A DNA stretch of 64,000 bases from Fulvitalea axinellae (GCF_036492835.1 NZ_AP025316.1:62001-126000); one strand, 5' to 3'; counted from the stretch's first letter, positions 42,566 to 52,633 are shown. Notes: generated from the letters alone by a model not told the origin. Program-made: numbers and translations.

Positions 42566-45500
42566 CACTGAGGTTTCTTCTTTAGCAAGCGTTCCTGAGT
42601 CCATTGGCAAAGGACATAAAGCGCCGGAATAAAAAACACCCCGACAACGGTACCCACAAAGAGACCTCCCGCGGCGCCTGTGCCGATAGACCTATTGCCG
42701 TGCGCTCCCACTCCGTCGGCGAATACCAAAGGCAACAGACCCAGTATAAAAGCAAAAGCCGTCATCAATATCGGACGGAGCCTTTCTTGGGCGCCTTCCA
42801 CAGCGGCTTCTATAATAGGCAATCCTTCCTCCCGTCTTTGGCGGGCGAATTCCACTATCAGAATGGCGTTTTTGGCCAAAAGCCCGATCAGCATCACCAG
42901 CGCTATCTGGAAATAGATATTGTTCTCCAAACCGGTCAAATACGTAAACAGAAACGCTCCCGACACGCCTATAGGCAAAGAAAGCAAAACGGCGAAAGGC
43001 AGGAAGTAACTTTCATATTGGGCCGAAAGAAAGAAGAATACAAACAGGACACTCAAGGCCAGAATTATGGGCGCCTGCCCGGCGTTGGCCACTTCCTCTC
43101 GCGTAATTCCACTGAAAGCAATATCGTAATTGTCCGGAAGCCCTTGGGCCAATTCCCTTATGACTTTGATGGCGTCGCCCGAACTGTAACCGGGCGACGA
43201 AGAACCGTTTATGGTTACGGAGTTGAAAAGGTTGAACCTGTTCAGTGTCTGCGGGCCGTACACTCTTTTCAAAGAAACAAACGCGTCGATCGGGGCCATA
43301 TCCCCTTGGGCGTTGGTCAGGAATACCTGGTCCAAAGAAGCCTCGTTCTTACGGTACCTGGGGTCCGACTGCATAAATACCTTATAGGGTTTGCCGAACT
43401 TGTTGAAATCCGACACATAAAATCCGCCGTAGAAACCCTGCAAAGCGCCGAAAATACTGTTGACGCTTATTCCGGCCCGTTTGGCGCCTACCACGTCTAT
43501 TTCCACTTCGTATTGGGGAAATCCGGTGTTGAATGAGTTCGAGGCAAAAGAAATAGCCGGCGATGAGGACAGCTTGCCCACGAAATCCTTCGCCACAAGG
43601 TCGAAAGCGTTTAGGTCTCCGGCGGTTTTGTCCAGTAACTGCATCTCGAAACCGTCGGCGCTGCCATAGCCCGGAACGCTAGGCGGAGTAAAAAAGATAA
43701 TATTGGCGTCGCTAACCTGACTGGCCCTTATATACAGATCCTTGATTATATTATTGATATCGCCCTTTTTGCTCAACCTCGACTTCCAATCAGTAAGGGT
43801 AATAAAACCCAAAGCGTACGAACTTCCCGCTCCCGAAAAGAAATTCACGCCTGAGCTAAACGTGATATTCTTTACGCCATAAGCGCCTTTTATTATTTCC
43901 CTCAATTCCTCAGTAGCCGCAAAAGTCCGGTCGAGGGAAGCGGCCAAAGGCAATTCCATATTGATGAAAATGACTCCACGGTCTTCCGAAGGCACAAAAC
44001 CCGTAGGCGTCCGTCCGTTCACCCATACCAACATAGCAATGCAAAAGACCAAAATCACGGCGGTAACCCACTTCAACTTTATAATCTTATTTACGGCCCC
44101 GGTATAACGGCTTTTGACCTTTTCGAAAGCGACATTGAAAGCCGTAAAAAAACGATTCTTTTTGCTTATTCCTTCCTTTGCGGCGCTTCGCAAAAAGATG
44201 GCGCACAAAGCGGGGCTCAGGGTCAGGGCGTTGACGGCCGAAATAAAAATGGCGACAATAAGCGTCATACCAAACTGTTTGTAAAACACGCCCGCAGGCC
44301 CCTTGATAAACGTAACCGGAACGAAAACCGCTCCCATCACCAAGGTTATGGAAATTATCGCTCCGCTAATCTCGCTCATCGCTTCTTTCGAAGCCTTATT
44401 CGCGTCTTTGGCCCCTTTTTCCAGCTTGGCGTGCACGGCTTCGACCACTACGATGGCGTCATCCACCACGATTCCTATTGCCAAAATCATCGCGAACAGT
44501 GTGAGCAGGTTCATGGAAAAGCCCAGCAATTCCAGAAAGAAAAAGGTACCTATAATGGACACGGGGACGGAAATGGCGGGAATCAGAGTCGACCGGAAAT
44601 CCTGAAGGAATATGAAAACCACGATAAACACCAAGACAAACGCCTCGGTCAAAGTCTTTACAACCTTGTGGATGGAAGCGTTCAGAAACGTGTTTGTATT
44701 ATAGTTAATCACATAGTCTATGCCTTTGGGGAAATCCTTCTTCAGCTCCTCAAGTTTGGCGACAATGGCGTTGTTGATGTCTTGGGCGTTTGACCCGGGC
44801 GTCTGGAACATACCGAAAATTATGGCGGGGTTTCCGTCTGACCGCGATACGGACGAATAGGACAATGCCCCAACCTTGACTTCGGCGACATCTTTCAGGT
44901 ATAAAAACGAACCGTCTTCCGACGCCCGCAAAACAACATTCTCGTATTCCGATACCTGATTATAACGCCCTTTGTACTTCAAGACATACTCAAACGCCTG
45001 TCCCGAATTTTGCCCGAAGGCACCCGGCGACGCCTCTTGGCTTTGCTCCTGGATAGCTTGCGCTATTTCCGAAGGTTCTATCTCATAAACGGCCAACTTG
45101 GCGGGGTCCAGCCATACTCTTATCGAATATTCTTTCCGGCCGAATAAGGAAACATTACTTACGCCCTCGATCCGCTTCAACTCCGGCAAAACGTTCTGGT
45201 TGATATAATTATCCAGATAAACGGCGTCGTATTCTTTATTTGTAGTGAAGACAGAGGCGTACATCAAGGCCGAATTCTCCTGCTTTTCGGTAATGATTCC
45301 TTGGCGGATCACTTCGGTGGGCAATACCGAATTCGCTCTGGCCACGCGGTTTTGGACGTTCACCGCCGCGATGTCGGGGTCCGTTCCCTGTTTGAAGAAA
45401 ACCATAATCGAAGCGCTTCCGGTATTGCTGGCCGTAGAAGTAATGTAAGTCATCCCTTCCACTCCGTTTACCTGTTCTTCGATTGGGCTCACCACGCTTT

Positions 45501-45675
45501 TAAGCATTGTCTCGGCGTTCGCTCCCGGATAAGAGGTCGAAACCTGGACTGTCGGCGGGGCGATATCCGGGTATTGGGCCGCCGGAATAGTATAAATACC
45601 GATAAGACCAAGAACCACCGTAATGATCGCGATCACGGACGACAAAACGGGACGGTCTATAAATCGATTGAACAT
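42565..45675 (-). CDS. RND multidrug efflux permease (HAE-1, AcrB/MexB type)
   Basis: A 1036-residue inner-membrane proton-driven drug exporter with the full family pattern. The N-terminal helix is RPVLSSVIAIITVVLGLIGIYTIPAAQYPDIAPPTVQVST. The proton-relay helix is GIVVDDAIVVVEAVHA (adjacent Asp residues). The second-half repeat includes TPTGFVPSEDRGVIFINMELPLAASLDRT, and the closing helices are GLLAKNAILIVEFARQRREEG and RLRPILMTAFAFILGLLPLVFADG. Length equals that of AcrB homologues. It is five bases downstream of the adaptor gene, with one base overlap to the channel gene. Substrates are not readable from sequence. Confidence 0.96.
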   Translation of the reverse strand: MFNRFIDRPVLSSVIAIITVVLGLIGIYTIPAAQYPDIAPPTVQVSTSYPGANAETMLKSVVSPIEEQVNGVEGMTYITSTASNTGSASIMVFFKQGTDPDIAAVNVQNRVARANSVLPTEVIRQGIITEKQENSALMYASVFTTNKEYDAVYLDNYINQNVLPELKRIEGVSNVSLFGRKEYSIRVWLDPAKLAVYEIEPSEIAQAIQEQSQEASPGAFGQNSGQAFEYVLKYKGRYNQVSEYENVVLRASEDGSFLYLKDVAEVKVGALSYSSVSRSDGNPAIIFGMFQTPGSNAQDINNAIVAKLEELKKDFPKGIDYVINYNTNTFLNASIHKVVKTLTEAFVLVFIVVFIFLQDFRSTLIPAISVPVSIIGTFFFLELLGFSMNLLTLFAMILAIGIVVDDAIVVVEAVHAKLEKGAKDANKASKEAMSEISGAIISITLVMGAVFVPVTFIKGPAGVFYKQFGMTLIVAIFISAVNALTLSPALCAIFLRSAAKEGISKKNRFFTAFNVAFEKVKSRYTGAVNKIIKLKWVTAVILVFCIAMLVWVNGRTPTGFVPSEDRGVIFINMELPLAASLDRTFAATEELREIIKGAYGVKNITFSSGVNFFSGAGSSYALGFITLTDWKSRLSKKGDINNIIKDLYIRASQVSDANIIFFTPPSVPGYGSADGFEMQLLDKTAGDLNAFDLVAKDFVGKLSSSPAISFASNSFNTGFPQYEVEIDVVGAKRAGISVNSIFGALQGFYGGFYVSDFNKFGKPYKVFMQSDPRYRKNEASLDQVFLTNAQGDMAPIDAFVSLKRVYGPQTLNRFNLFNSVTINGSSSPGYSSGDAIKVIRELAQGLPDNYDIAFSGITREEVANAGQAPIILALSVLFVFFFLSAQYESYFLPFAVLLSLPIGVSGAFLFTYLTGLENNIYFQIALVMLIGLLAKNAILIVEFARQRREEGLPIIEAAVEGAQERLRPILMTAFAFILGLLPLVFADGVGAHGNRSIGTGAAGGLFVGTVVGVFFIPALYVLCQWTQERLLKKKPQ

Positions 45676-45680
45676 AGGCG

Positions 45681-46841
45681 TTAGTTAAATACGGTCTTGA
45701 CGGCCTTCGCTATACTGTCGGCCTTTACGGGAATAGGCTTGATGCTCATGCCCGGGCGCACCTTGATGATCCCTTTGGCCAAAACTTTCTCTCCTGACTT
45801 CAGCCCCCCGTCGACTATAAAAAAACCCGGAACTATGCCGGCAATCTTTATCACACGCTCTTCCAACTTCCCTTGCGGGCCAACCACAAATATTTTCTTT
45901 TGGTCTTGGGTTTCGAAAGTCACTACCTCGGGAACTGCCAGTACTTGTTTGTAGGGTTTCGGAACGTGTATTTTTCCCGTGCTGCCGTTGCGCAATAAGC
46001 CATCTGGGTTTTGGAACGTCGCGCGTAACCGGACCGATCCAGTCATCGGGTTTACGTCGGACGTGGTCGATCGCACGTCTCCCAAATCGCCGTAAAATTT
46101 TCCGTTCGCCATCTCAAAACGTACGCGAGGCATGTCCTGAACTTTTTTGTTCAGCGTTTTGCCCTCAATGGCGTTCATAATTCTAAGTATGCGCTGTTCG
46201 CTCAAAGCGAAATAAATATATACACTATCGATTGCGCTTAGGCTCATCACTGCATTCGTGGAGCTGGGCCCGACCAAAGTCCCCTCCCGCCAAGTTATCG
46301 GCCCGACTACCCCGTCTACAGGGCTTAGCACTTCGGTGTAGTCCACCATCGCCAATTGGCTTTCGTAGTCTCGTTTTGCCTGCTCATAAGTGGCGATACT
46401 GGCCTGCAAACTGGCTTCCGCCGTAAGCAACTGCACAGGCCCGACGACTTTTTCACGCACCAAAGGCGTCAGGCGTTCGACTTCGATTTTTGCCGTCTCC
46501 ACATTCGCTTTTGCCGTTTTGATCGCGGCGAAAGCGGCGGCCACACTCTCGCCAAGAGCGTTCGATTCCTGAACAAAAAGACGTTGGCCTTTGCGAACGT
46601 AATCGCCCTCATCCACCCACACCGAATCGATATAACCCGCCACTTTCGCCATTACGGGAACCGTACGAACACCCTCGACCGTAGCCGGAAAAGCGTCGTA
46701 ACCCACATAATCGGCGGGAGTAACGGTAATGACGGGCAGGGAAAGCTGATAGGCCCCCTGCGCCGGCGCTTCTTTCTTCTTTGAACAAGCTTGTAGTATT
46801 GCGAAAGCCACAAAAATCAAAAACGGAGGACACTTGTACAT
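45681..46841 (-). CDS. RND efflux periplasmic adaptor (membrane fusion lipoprotein)
   Basis: A 386-residue adaptor linking permease and channel. Lipobox AILQACSKKK (Cys19). The lipoyl half-motifs VMAKVAGYIDSVWVDEGDYVRKGQRLF and YTEVLSPVDGVVGPITWREGTLVG flank the alpha-hairpin (SVAAAFAAIKTAKANVETAKIEVERL ...). The beta-barrel and membrane-proximal domains follow (DVNPMTGSVRLRATFQNPDGLLRNGSTGKI). It is the first gene of the efflux operon; no regulator gene is adjacent. Confidence 0.95.
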   Translation of the reverse strand: MYKCPPFLIFVAFAILQACSKKKEAPAQGAYQLSLPVITVTPADYVGYDAFPATVEGVRTVPVMAKVAGYIDSVWVDEGDYVRKGQRLFVQESNALGESVAAAFAAIKTAKANVETAKIEVERLTPLVREKVVGPVQLLTAEASLQASIATYEQAKRDYESQLAMVDYTEVLSPVDGVVGPITWREGTLVGPSSTNAVMSLSAIDSVYIYFALSEQRILRIMNAIEGKTLNKKVQDMPRVRFEMANGKFYGDLGDVRSTTSDVNPMTGSVRLRATFQNPDGLLRNGSTGKIHVPKPYKQVLAVPEVVTFETQDQKKIFVVGPQGKLEERVIKIAGIVPGFFIVDGGLKSGEKVLAKGIIKVRPGMSIKPIPVKADSIAKAVKTVFN

Positions 46842-47083
46842 ACACTTTTCTGTCTGAAAGCGGATTCTTTAGGGTTTCGAAAATGGAGTGACGTTTCTTT
46901 TCAAAACCAATAGGTGTAACAAATCCCATCGCGTTATGTTGGCCGTTTACCTTCCCTGTGGCGATCAAAAATAAATTGTGGAACCAGCCACTTACAATCT
47001 TGATGGCAAGGCCATCCTAAAGAAAATTTTCAAGTATTTTTTTTCAGGATTAAACCTTGTCGCTGTATTTTAATCAAAACCAC

Positions 47084-49351
47084 ATGAGAATATTTATAAT
47101 CCTGTTTTTGGTTTGTGCTAGTGTAAGTTCCTATGCACAAGAAGGCGCCGAGCTAAAAGCCACCATAGTCGGTTCCGGTTCTCCAAAGTATAACCCCGAC
47201 CGCTCGGGGCCTTCGGTTCTTGTCAGTTATAAGGACACGAAGATTTTGGTCGATATGGGAAACGGCACCCAAGCGAACCTGGACAAAGGCAAAATCCGGA
47301 TGAAGCAATTGGATGGCCTACTTTTCACTCACCATCATTTGGATCATAACGAGGAGTTTACCCCTATTTTTATCCGTTGTCTTTTGGGCGGAAACAGGTT
47401 TCTGGTCGCCGGTCCCGCTCCTACTTCAGGTTTTGTCTCTTCGATCATCAACTTATATGACGAGGATATAGAATACAGAATGAGAAAAAGCGGCCGGACG
47501 CTGAATGACGTTAAGAATAACTATGGAGTAAAAGACTTGAAGGGTGGCGAGACTTTTACAATCGGCGAAATCAAGGTAAGTAGCGCTAAAGTGAACCACT
47601 CCATTCATACGGTGGCTTACAGATTTGACGCCGGAGGAAAGTCGATCGTGATTTCCGGAGACTTGGTCTATTCCCAAAGCTTGCCGGCCTTGGCCAAAGA
47701 CGCGGACATTCTGATTATAGATTCCGGCGGAGCCATTAAAAAAGGCGGAAGGAAAAGAGCTAACGGAGGCTCGGGAAAAAAGCGGGCGGGAAATAAGGAA
47801 AGGGCCCATGTTACGTTGGAAGAAAGTTCGCTTATGGCGAAAAAATCCAATGTCAAAGCCTTGGTGTTAACCCATTTTGTAAATGCCGAAATAGACGAAG
47901 AGGCGACTGTAAAAGAGTTGCGCAAGAACTATAAGGGCGAGATCATTTTTTCCGAAGACATGATGACTGTCCCCTCGGGGAAAAACATTACCGCCAGACA
48001 AGATAAGAAAGACACAAAACATCCTTACCCAATTGTCGATACAGGCATTAGTAACTATTATTCGGATGTCACCACAATCTCGAAACCGTCCGAAGGCGAC
48101 GCTTTTTACGGGCAGGACGCTAACTATAACGGTCATTCGCCTTCATATACGGACAATGGGGACGGAACGGTAACGGATAATGTGACGGGCCTGATGTGGG
48201 CGAAGGATATGGGAAATAAACTGACCTATCAGGAGGCGTTCCAAAAGGCCAAGAAATCGAAACTTGCCGGTTATTCGGATTGGAGGGTGCCCACTATCAA
48301 AGAGTTGTATTCCCTGATTTTATTCACTGGAAAAGTAAAAGGGCAACATGCCGTCGATTTTTTTATCGATACAAAATACTTTAACCAACCGCTTGGGGAC
48401 ACCAAAAAAGGAGAACGTGAGATTGACGCTCAAACGTGGTCGTCGACGGAATATGTAGGCAAGACGATGCGGAATGACGAGACCGTATTCGGAGTGAATT
48501 TCGTGGACGGACGCATTAAAGGTTACCCCAAATACAACCCGAGAACACGTGACGAGAATAAAATGTATTTCCGTTTGGTAAGGGGAAATCCCGATTACGG
48601 CAAAAACCGGTTTGTGGATAACGGAGACGGAACGGTCAGCGATTTGGCCACCGGCCTAATGTGGCAAAAGGCCGATGACGGTTTGGCCAGAAACTGGGAA
48701 GAGTCGTTGGATTACGCCGAGAATCTTGAACTGGCAAACCATAAGGATTGGCGACTGCCCAACGCCAAGGAATTGCAAAGCATCGTGGATTACAACAGAT
48801 CGCCCAAAACGGAGAAATCGCCCGCCATTGACCCCATTTTTGGCACTACAGAGATGACGGATCCTGAAGGCAACACAGGCCAATATCCGTATTTCTGGAC
48901 AAGCACTACGCACTTGGATGGCAAAAACCCGAACGAAAGCGCCGTGTATATCGCTTTTGGAGAGAGCCAAGGCAAAATGCGTGGCAGATTGATGGATGTA
49001 CACGGAGCGGGGAGCCAAAGAAGTGACCCAAAAAGTGGTAATAAGAGTTCGTATCCTCAATTTTTCGGTCCGCAGGGCGATGTCCGTTATGTGTATAATT
49101 TCGTGAGAGCCGTAAGGAATATTGACGGAACGAATAACCTGAATACCGAACCCGGGATTAAAACCGAAACGCCTAAAACGGAAAAAAAACAAAAGTCTTC
49201 TTTTTCAAAAATGCTCCAGCGAATGGACACCAACCGCGACGGGAAAATATCCAAGCACGAAGCGAAAGGAAAGCTCAAAGAGAATTTTTCCCGAAGGGAT
49301 AAGAACCGGGACAATTATATTACCGAGGATGAAGTCAATAAAAGAAAATAG
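47084..49351 (+). CDS. Exported MBL-fold - DUF1566 (x2) - EF-hand fusion protein
   Basis: A 755-residue exported multidomain protein. ATG at 47084 precedes the signal peptide (IFIILFLVCASVSSYAQ). Residues ~20-290 are an intact metallo-beta-lactamase fold of the RNase Z/arylsulfatase style: THHHLDH, VNHSIHT, ISGDLVY, LTHF. Two DUF1566/Lcl-C domains follow, each opening with the same phrase (DNGDGTVTDNVTGLMWAKD and DNGDGTVSDLATGLMWQKA) and containing DWRVPT/DWRLPN. The C-terminus has two EF-hand loops (DTNRDGKISKHE, DKNRDNYITEDE), so calcium binding is likely. Hydrolysis of a surface or extracellular ester is plausible; the substrate is unknown. Confidence 0.85.
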   Translation: MRIFIILFLVCASVSSYAQEGAELKATIVGSGSPKYNPDRSGPSVLVSYKDTKILVDMGNGTQANLDKGKIRMKQLDGLLFTHHHLDHNEEFTPIFIRCLLGGNRFLVAGPAPTSGFVSSIINLYDEDIEYRMRKSGRTLNDVKNNYGVKDLKGGETFTIGEIKVSSAKVNHSIHTVAYRFDAGGKSIVISGDLVYSQSLPALAKDADILIIDSGGAIKKGGRKRANGGSGKKRAGNKERAHVTLEESSLMAKKSNVKALVLTHFVNAEIDEEATVKELRKNYKGEIIFSEDMMTVPSGKNITARQDKKDTKHPYPIVDTGISNYYSDVTTISKPSEGDAFYGQDANYNGHSPSYTDNGDGTVTDNVTGLMWAKDMGNKLTYQEAFQKAKKSKLAGYSDWRVPTIKELYSLILFTGKVKGQHAVDFFIDTKYFNQPLGDTKKGEREIDAQTWSSTEYVGKTMRNDETVFGVNFVDGRIKGYPKYNPRTRDENKMYFRLVRGNPDYGKNRFVDNGDGTVSDLATGLMWQKADDGLARNWEESLDYAENLELANHKDWRLPNAKELQSIVDYNRSPKTEKSPAIDPIFGTTEMTDPEGNTGQYPYFWTSTTHLDGKNPNESAVYIAFGESQGKMRGRLMDVHGAGSQRSDPKSGNKSSYPQFFGPQGDVRYVYNFVRAVRNIDGTNNLNTEPGIKTETPKTEKKQKSSFSKMLQRMDTNRDGKISKHEAKGKLKENFSRRDKNRDNYITEDEVNKRK

Positions 49352-49448
49352 AGTGACAATGGGTTTCGGGCATTTTTAGTGCTCGATGCCTCGGTTTGAA
49401 CCAAAGATAGCTTATCCAGAAAGGCCGGTCAAAGGGTTATAAAGAACA

Positions 49449-49481
49449 AACCCGTCTTTCGAAATTCTCGAAAGACGGGTT
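49449..49481. terminator. Bidirectional intrinsic terminator
   Basis: A perfect 14-bp inverted repeat (AACCCGTCTTTCGA ... TCGAAAGACGGGTT) with a 5-base loop between convergent genes. Confidence 0.75.
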
Positions 49482-49522
49482 CCCAATATTTTTATTTCAG
49501 CCAAACAGGGTGCCTACCGGAC

Positions 49523-51136
49523 TTACTCCTTCCCTCTAAAATTCAAATCGGTAAACCTATACCCACGCTTATTCCAGCTAAAGAATGTCAGCTTCTTTCC
49601 AGTTTTAGCGAAGGTGATTGATGGATAAACGGCGACACCACGCTCTACCGCCGTTTCTATGGCATTACCGTCTTTGTCAATCCTCACGCCACGGAGAACG
49701 GTTGACGCCGGAGCACCAGTCTGTTTTGGCGAAGGGTTGTTGATTAAGCCGGTATTTTCCGGATTGTCATTCCAGAAAAGGTAAAGTTTGTCGTCGTCGA
49801 TATGGCTGGTGAAAGAGGCGAAAACATCTTTTCCCGTACCGTTGCCCTGCGATTTGGAAATCACTTTACTCCATTGGACATCGCCGTTTTGGTTGACACT
49901 CGTCACCAATATTGATTTATAGGCGTATTTCTTCTTTAAAGTGGAAGCGGTGTTAACTTTTTTAGCGTTAAACTTAATCGAGAAGTCCCTGCCAGGCTCC
50001 ACAGAGCTCGTTATCACTTGTTCGGAAATAATAATGATACCGCCGTCCGTTTTCGGGATCAATTCTTTGTTCACCAGATTTTTTACCGTATGCACCCTTT
50101 TTTCCTTGGGCTTCATCTCCATAAGTCCGCGCTCTTTCAGGCTACGGGCTTCCATTGCCGTAGTTTCCCCAAAGGGTGAATAAGCTTCAGCCACGATACG
50201 TTCGGTATCGGAATTAATTACTTGGGAGAAAACTCCGTCATAACCTTTTTTTGGATCGGGATTAATTGAGTAAAAGCCGGCGCATATGATTTCGTCGAAA
50301 CGGTTGCGTGTCAGTCTTAGGTTGTGCAGGTACCTGTCTGTAGAGAAAATCGGATAAGTCCGTTCCAGTTGCCCTAAACGTTCGTAACGGAAAATCCGAT
50401 AACGATAGTTAGGAACCCCGGCGCGGTCAAGCATACGCACTTCCTTGAAGTGTCTGCCCAAAATCAACACATCGCCGTTGTTGTACAGGTTCACTTGCTC
50501 GAAATCGAATAGTTCCGACGGGTATTGCAGTTTTATCGTCTTGCGGTACATTTCGGTCATAATGGCGTTATACACCACCATTTCCAGCTTTTCGTTCTCG
50601 CCTGTAGCGTCGGCGTCCGTGCTTAGCACCATTAGTTTGGTATTGTCTTCGGATGTTTTAATCCAGAACTTGCCGTTGTCGTTTTGGGCGTTGCTTCCCG
50701 TGCGCCTCTCGCCTATTTTCATGGCGGTGTATTCCAGTGTTTCTCCGGATTTCTTATTGATCGTCTGGATAAACAGCGATCGCTTATCCCTCTTCATATC
50801 CAGATAGGAAGAAAGATACCTAATCTCACCGCCGTGCAGTACTATGGCCTCAAACTTCGTTCGCCTTTTGTTCAGTTTGGCCGGAATCCTGTGGCTAGTC
50901 ACCTTGCGATACTCCTTGTCGTAAATGTCAAAAAAATATTTGTCCGGATCCGAAAACGATTGTCCGTGGCTGTAGCCGTAATAGCCGTCCTCGTCCATGG
51001 CCACAATGTCCATAGGAAAAGCTTTCTTGGCGTAATGAATCGAAGGGCCCTTAACGGTTACAAAATCCTTTGCGACAGGTTGGGCTTGCGCAATGGCCGT
51101 GACTAACATCAGAATGGACAGCAGAATAATTCTCAT
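49523..51136 (-). CDS. Exported protein of unknown function, beta-propeller-like
   Basis: A 537-residue protein with signal peptide (IILLSILMLVTAIAQAQ). The rest is beta-rich with repeated blade-like patterns (DEDGYYGYSHGQSFSDPDKYFFDIYDKEYR; NLYNNGDVLILGRHFK; DDDKLYLFWNDNPENT; GVAVYPSITFAKTGKKLTFFSWNKRGYRF). It is similar in feel to the uncharacterised exported proteins common in Cytophagales. No catalytic motif is seen. It is divergent from the sigma-factor operon, which it may be regulated with. Confidence 0.75.
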   Translation of the reverse strand: MRIILLSILMLVTAIAQAQPVAKDFVTVKGPSIHYAKKAFPMDIVAMDEDGYYGYSHGQSFSDPDKYFFDIYDKEYRKVTSHRIPAKLNKRRTKFEAIVLHGGEIRYLSSYLDMKRDKRSLFIQTINKKSGETLEYTAMKIGERRTGSNAQNDNGKFWIKTSEDNTKLMVLSTDADATGENEKLEMVVYNAIMTEMYRKTIKLQYPSELFDFEQVNLYNNGDVLILGRHFKEVRMLDRAGVPNYRYRIFRYERLGQLERTYPIFSTDRYLHNLRLTRNRFDEIICAGFYSINPDPKKGYDGVFSQVINSDTERIVAEAYSPFGETTAMEARSLKERGLMEMKPKEKRVHTVKNLVNKELIPKTDGGIIIISEQVITSSVEPGRDFSIKFNAKKVNTASTLKKKYAYKSILVTSVNQNGDVQWSKVISKSQGNGTGKDVFASFTSHIDDDKLYLFWNDNPENTGLINNPSPKQTGAPASTVLRGVRIDKDGNAIETAVERGVAVYPSITFAKTGKKLTFFSWNKRGYRFTDLNFRGKE

Positions 51137-51348
51137 AGATAAAACGCTAAAATTGGCCCGTATAGGCCGTAGAATAATTTTGGCAAAGACACCGGCTATT
51201 AGCAGAACGTTGCCGAACGTCCGTTAGCGTGTCCTTAGACTCGTTTTGTCCGCAAGTTATTCATATTCATTAAGGCCAATTTCAATTTTTTTCATATTTT
51301 TTTACTAAGCCTGTAACTTCTGTCGCCTTTGCGCGTCCTCCTTCCGAT

Positions 51349-51852
51349 ATGAAAGTAAACGAGTTTTTGGATATCATCACGCCCATGCAACGGAAACTGT
51401 TCCGTTTCGCCCTTCGCCTTGTCGATAACGTCAGCGAGGCCGAGGACGTGGTACAGGACGTGTTCCTGAAGCTCTGGAAAGACCCCGCCCAGCTCCGCAA
51501 ATGCCGTAACGCCGAGGCTTGGTGCATGACTATGGTCAGAAACCGGTCGTTGGACCGGCTTCGTACCGAGGTGAAGCGAAAGCATATCGACATAGTCGAA
51601 GCTTGGAACTTGAGCCACCCGGGGCCAACGCCTCACCAAAGCGCCGAGCAAAACGAAACCATGGCCCGGGTAAAGGGCATTATCGCCGACCTACCGGACC
51701 AACAGCGTGAGGTGTTGCATCTCCGCGACGTGGAAGGTTACGCTTATGAGGAAATAGCGGATATGACGGGAATGAATCTCGGCCAGGTAAAAGTAAACAT
51801 CCATCGCGCCAGACGGAAAGTCCGCGAACAGATGGAAAATCTTCCCGAATAA
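51349..51852 (+). CDS. ECF RNA polymerase sigma factor
   Basis: A 167-residue ECF sigma. Region 2 is RKLFRFALRLVDNVSEAEDVVQDVFLKLWKD. Region 4 is IIADLPDQQREVLHLRDVEGYAYEEIADMTGMNLGQVKVNIHRARRKVREQM. It heads a small operon with an anti-sigma-like membrane protein and two DUF4252 exported proteins, a recurring Bacteroidota arrangement, so it likely autoregulates this group. Confidence 0.95.
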   Translation: MKVNEFLDIITPMQRKLFRFALRLVDNVSEAEDVVQDVFLKLWKDPAQLRKCRNAEAWCMTMVRNRSLDRLRTEVKRKHIDIVEAWNLSHPGPTPHQSAEQNETMARVKGIIADLPDQQREVLHLRDVEGYAYEEIADMTGMNLGQVKVNIHRARRKVREQMENLPE

Positions 51853-51876
51853 TGGGACAAGGTTTTACTGGTCTGA

Positions 51877-51950
51877 GGTATTAGCAGTCTTAGGTATTAA
51901 ATACTAGACTCAGTATTGTACCGAATACTTAATACCTAAGACCAAATACC
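51877..51950. repeat. Intergenic palindromic element (best copy)
   Basis: Left arm 51877-51900 (GGTATTA...TCTTAGGTATTAA) and right arm 51929-51950 (TTAATACCTAAGACC...) are near-perfect inverted repeats around a 28-base centre, lying between the sigma and anti-sigma genes. Related copies are at 8207-8268 and 52511-52588. It could be a REP/MITE-type element or an RNA hairpin affecting the operon. Confidence 0.65.
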
Positions 51951-51978
51951 AACAAAAAAGAAACGACACGATATCGAT

Positions 51979-52473
51979 ATGGAAAGGATAAAAACTCTTT
52001 TGGAGAAATACTGGGACGGTGAAACTTCCCTGGAGGAGGAAAAGGAGCTTAAGCAGTACTTCAACAGCCCGAACGTGGCTGAAGGACTGAAGCGCTACGC
52101 TCCGCTGTTCGCCTTCTACAAAGAGGAACGGAAGCGCGAACCGAGAAAAGACTTGGCCTCAAGTCTCGGCCTCCGCGCCCGGATTATCCCCATGCCCCAT
52201 TTCGGACGCGTTGCGGTAGCGTTGACTCTCCTTGGTGTATTGGCTTACGGCTTATGGACGAATCCTTTGAAAGATGAGACCCCGGCCATGGCCAAACACG
52301 TAGTAATCGACGATCCTGAACAGGCATACGCCGAACTGCGCAAAGCCTTGGCGATGACGGCTTCTTATCTCAACGAAACTGAAAAAGTGACCTCCCCAAT
52401 ATCCGAACTTTCGATGATGAAAAAGTACGGAAGTTTATCCACTAAAGGAGGTTCAATAAAAAGTAAAGAGTAA
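51979..52473 (+). CDS. Anti-sigma-like single-pass membrane protein
   Basis: A 164-residue protein with an acidic cytoplasmic N-terminal segment (LLEKYWDGETSLEEEKELKQYF), one membrane helix (FGRVAVALTLLGVLAYGLW) and a short periplasmic tail (DDPEQAYAELRKALAMTASYLNETEKV). The size, topology and place directly after an ECF sigma gene indicate the cognate anti-sigma factor. It lacks the zinc-binding HxxxCxxC motif of ZAS anti-sigmas and a FecR domain. Confidence 0.75.
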   Translation: MERIKTLLEKYWDGETSLEEEKELKQYFNSPNVAEGLKRYAPLFAFYKEERKREPRKDLASSLGLRARIIPMPHFGRVAVALTLLGVLAYGLWTNPLKDETPAMAKHVVIDDPEQAYAELRKALAMTASYLNETEKVTSPISELSMMKKYGSLSTKGGSIKSKE

Positions 52474-52510
52474 AGAGTATAGAATCTGTCTGGCTATCAC
52501 TGGAAACCTC

Positions 52511-52588
52511 TATTAGGTATTCGATCTTGATTAGCGGCACAGATAAAGTACCCAATACTTAATACCAGTTACCTAAGACCTATTCGAT
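52511..52588. repeat. Degenerate copy of the palindromic intergenic element
   Basis: TATTAGGTATTCGAT at the left and CTTAATACCAGTTACCTAAGACC at the right resemble the arms of the 51877-51950 element. Confidence 0.4.
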
Positions 52589-52633
52589 ATCCGGAATCAA
52601 TGGGCACTTACAGACGACTAAAACGACCTGAAT

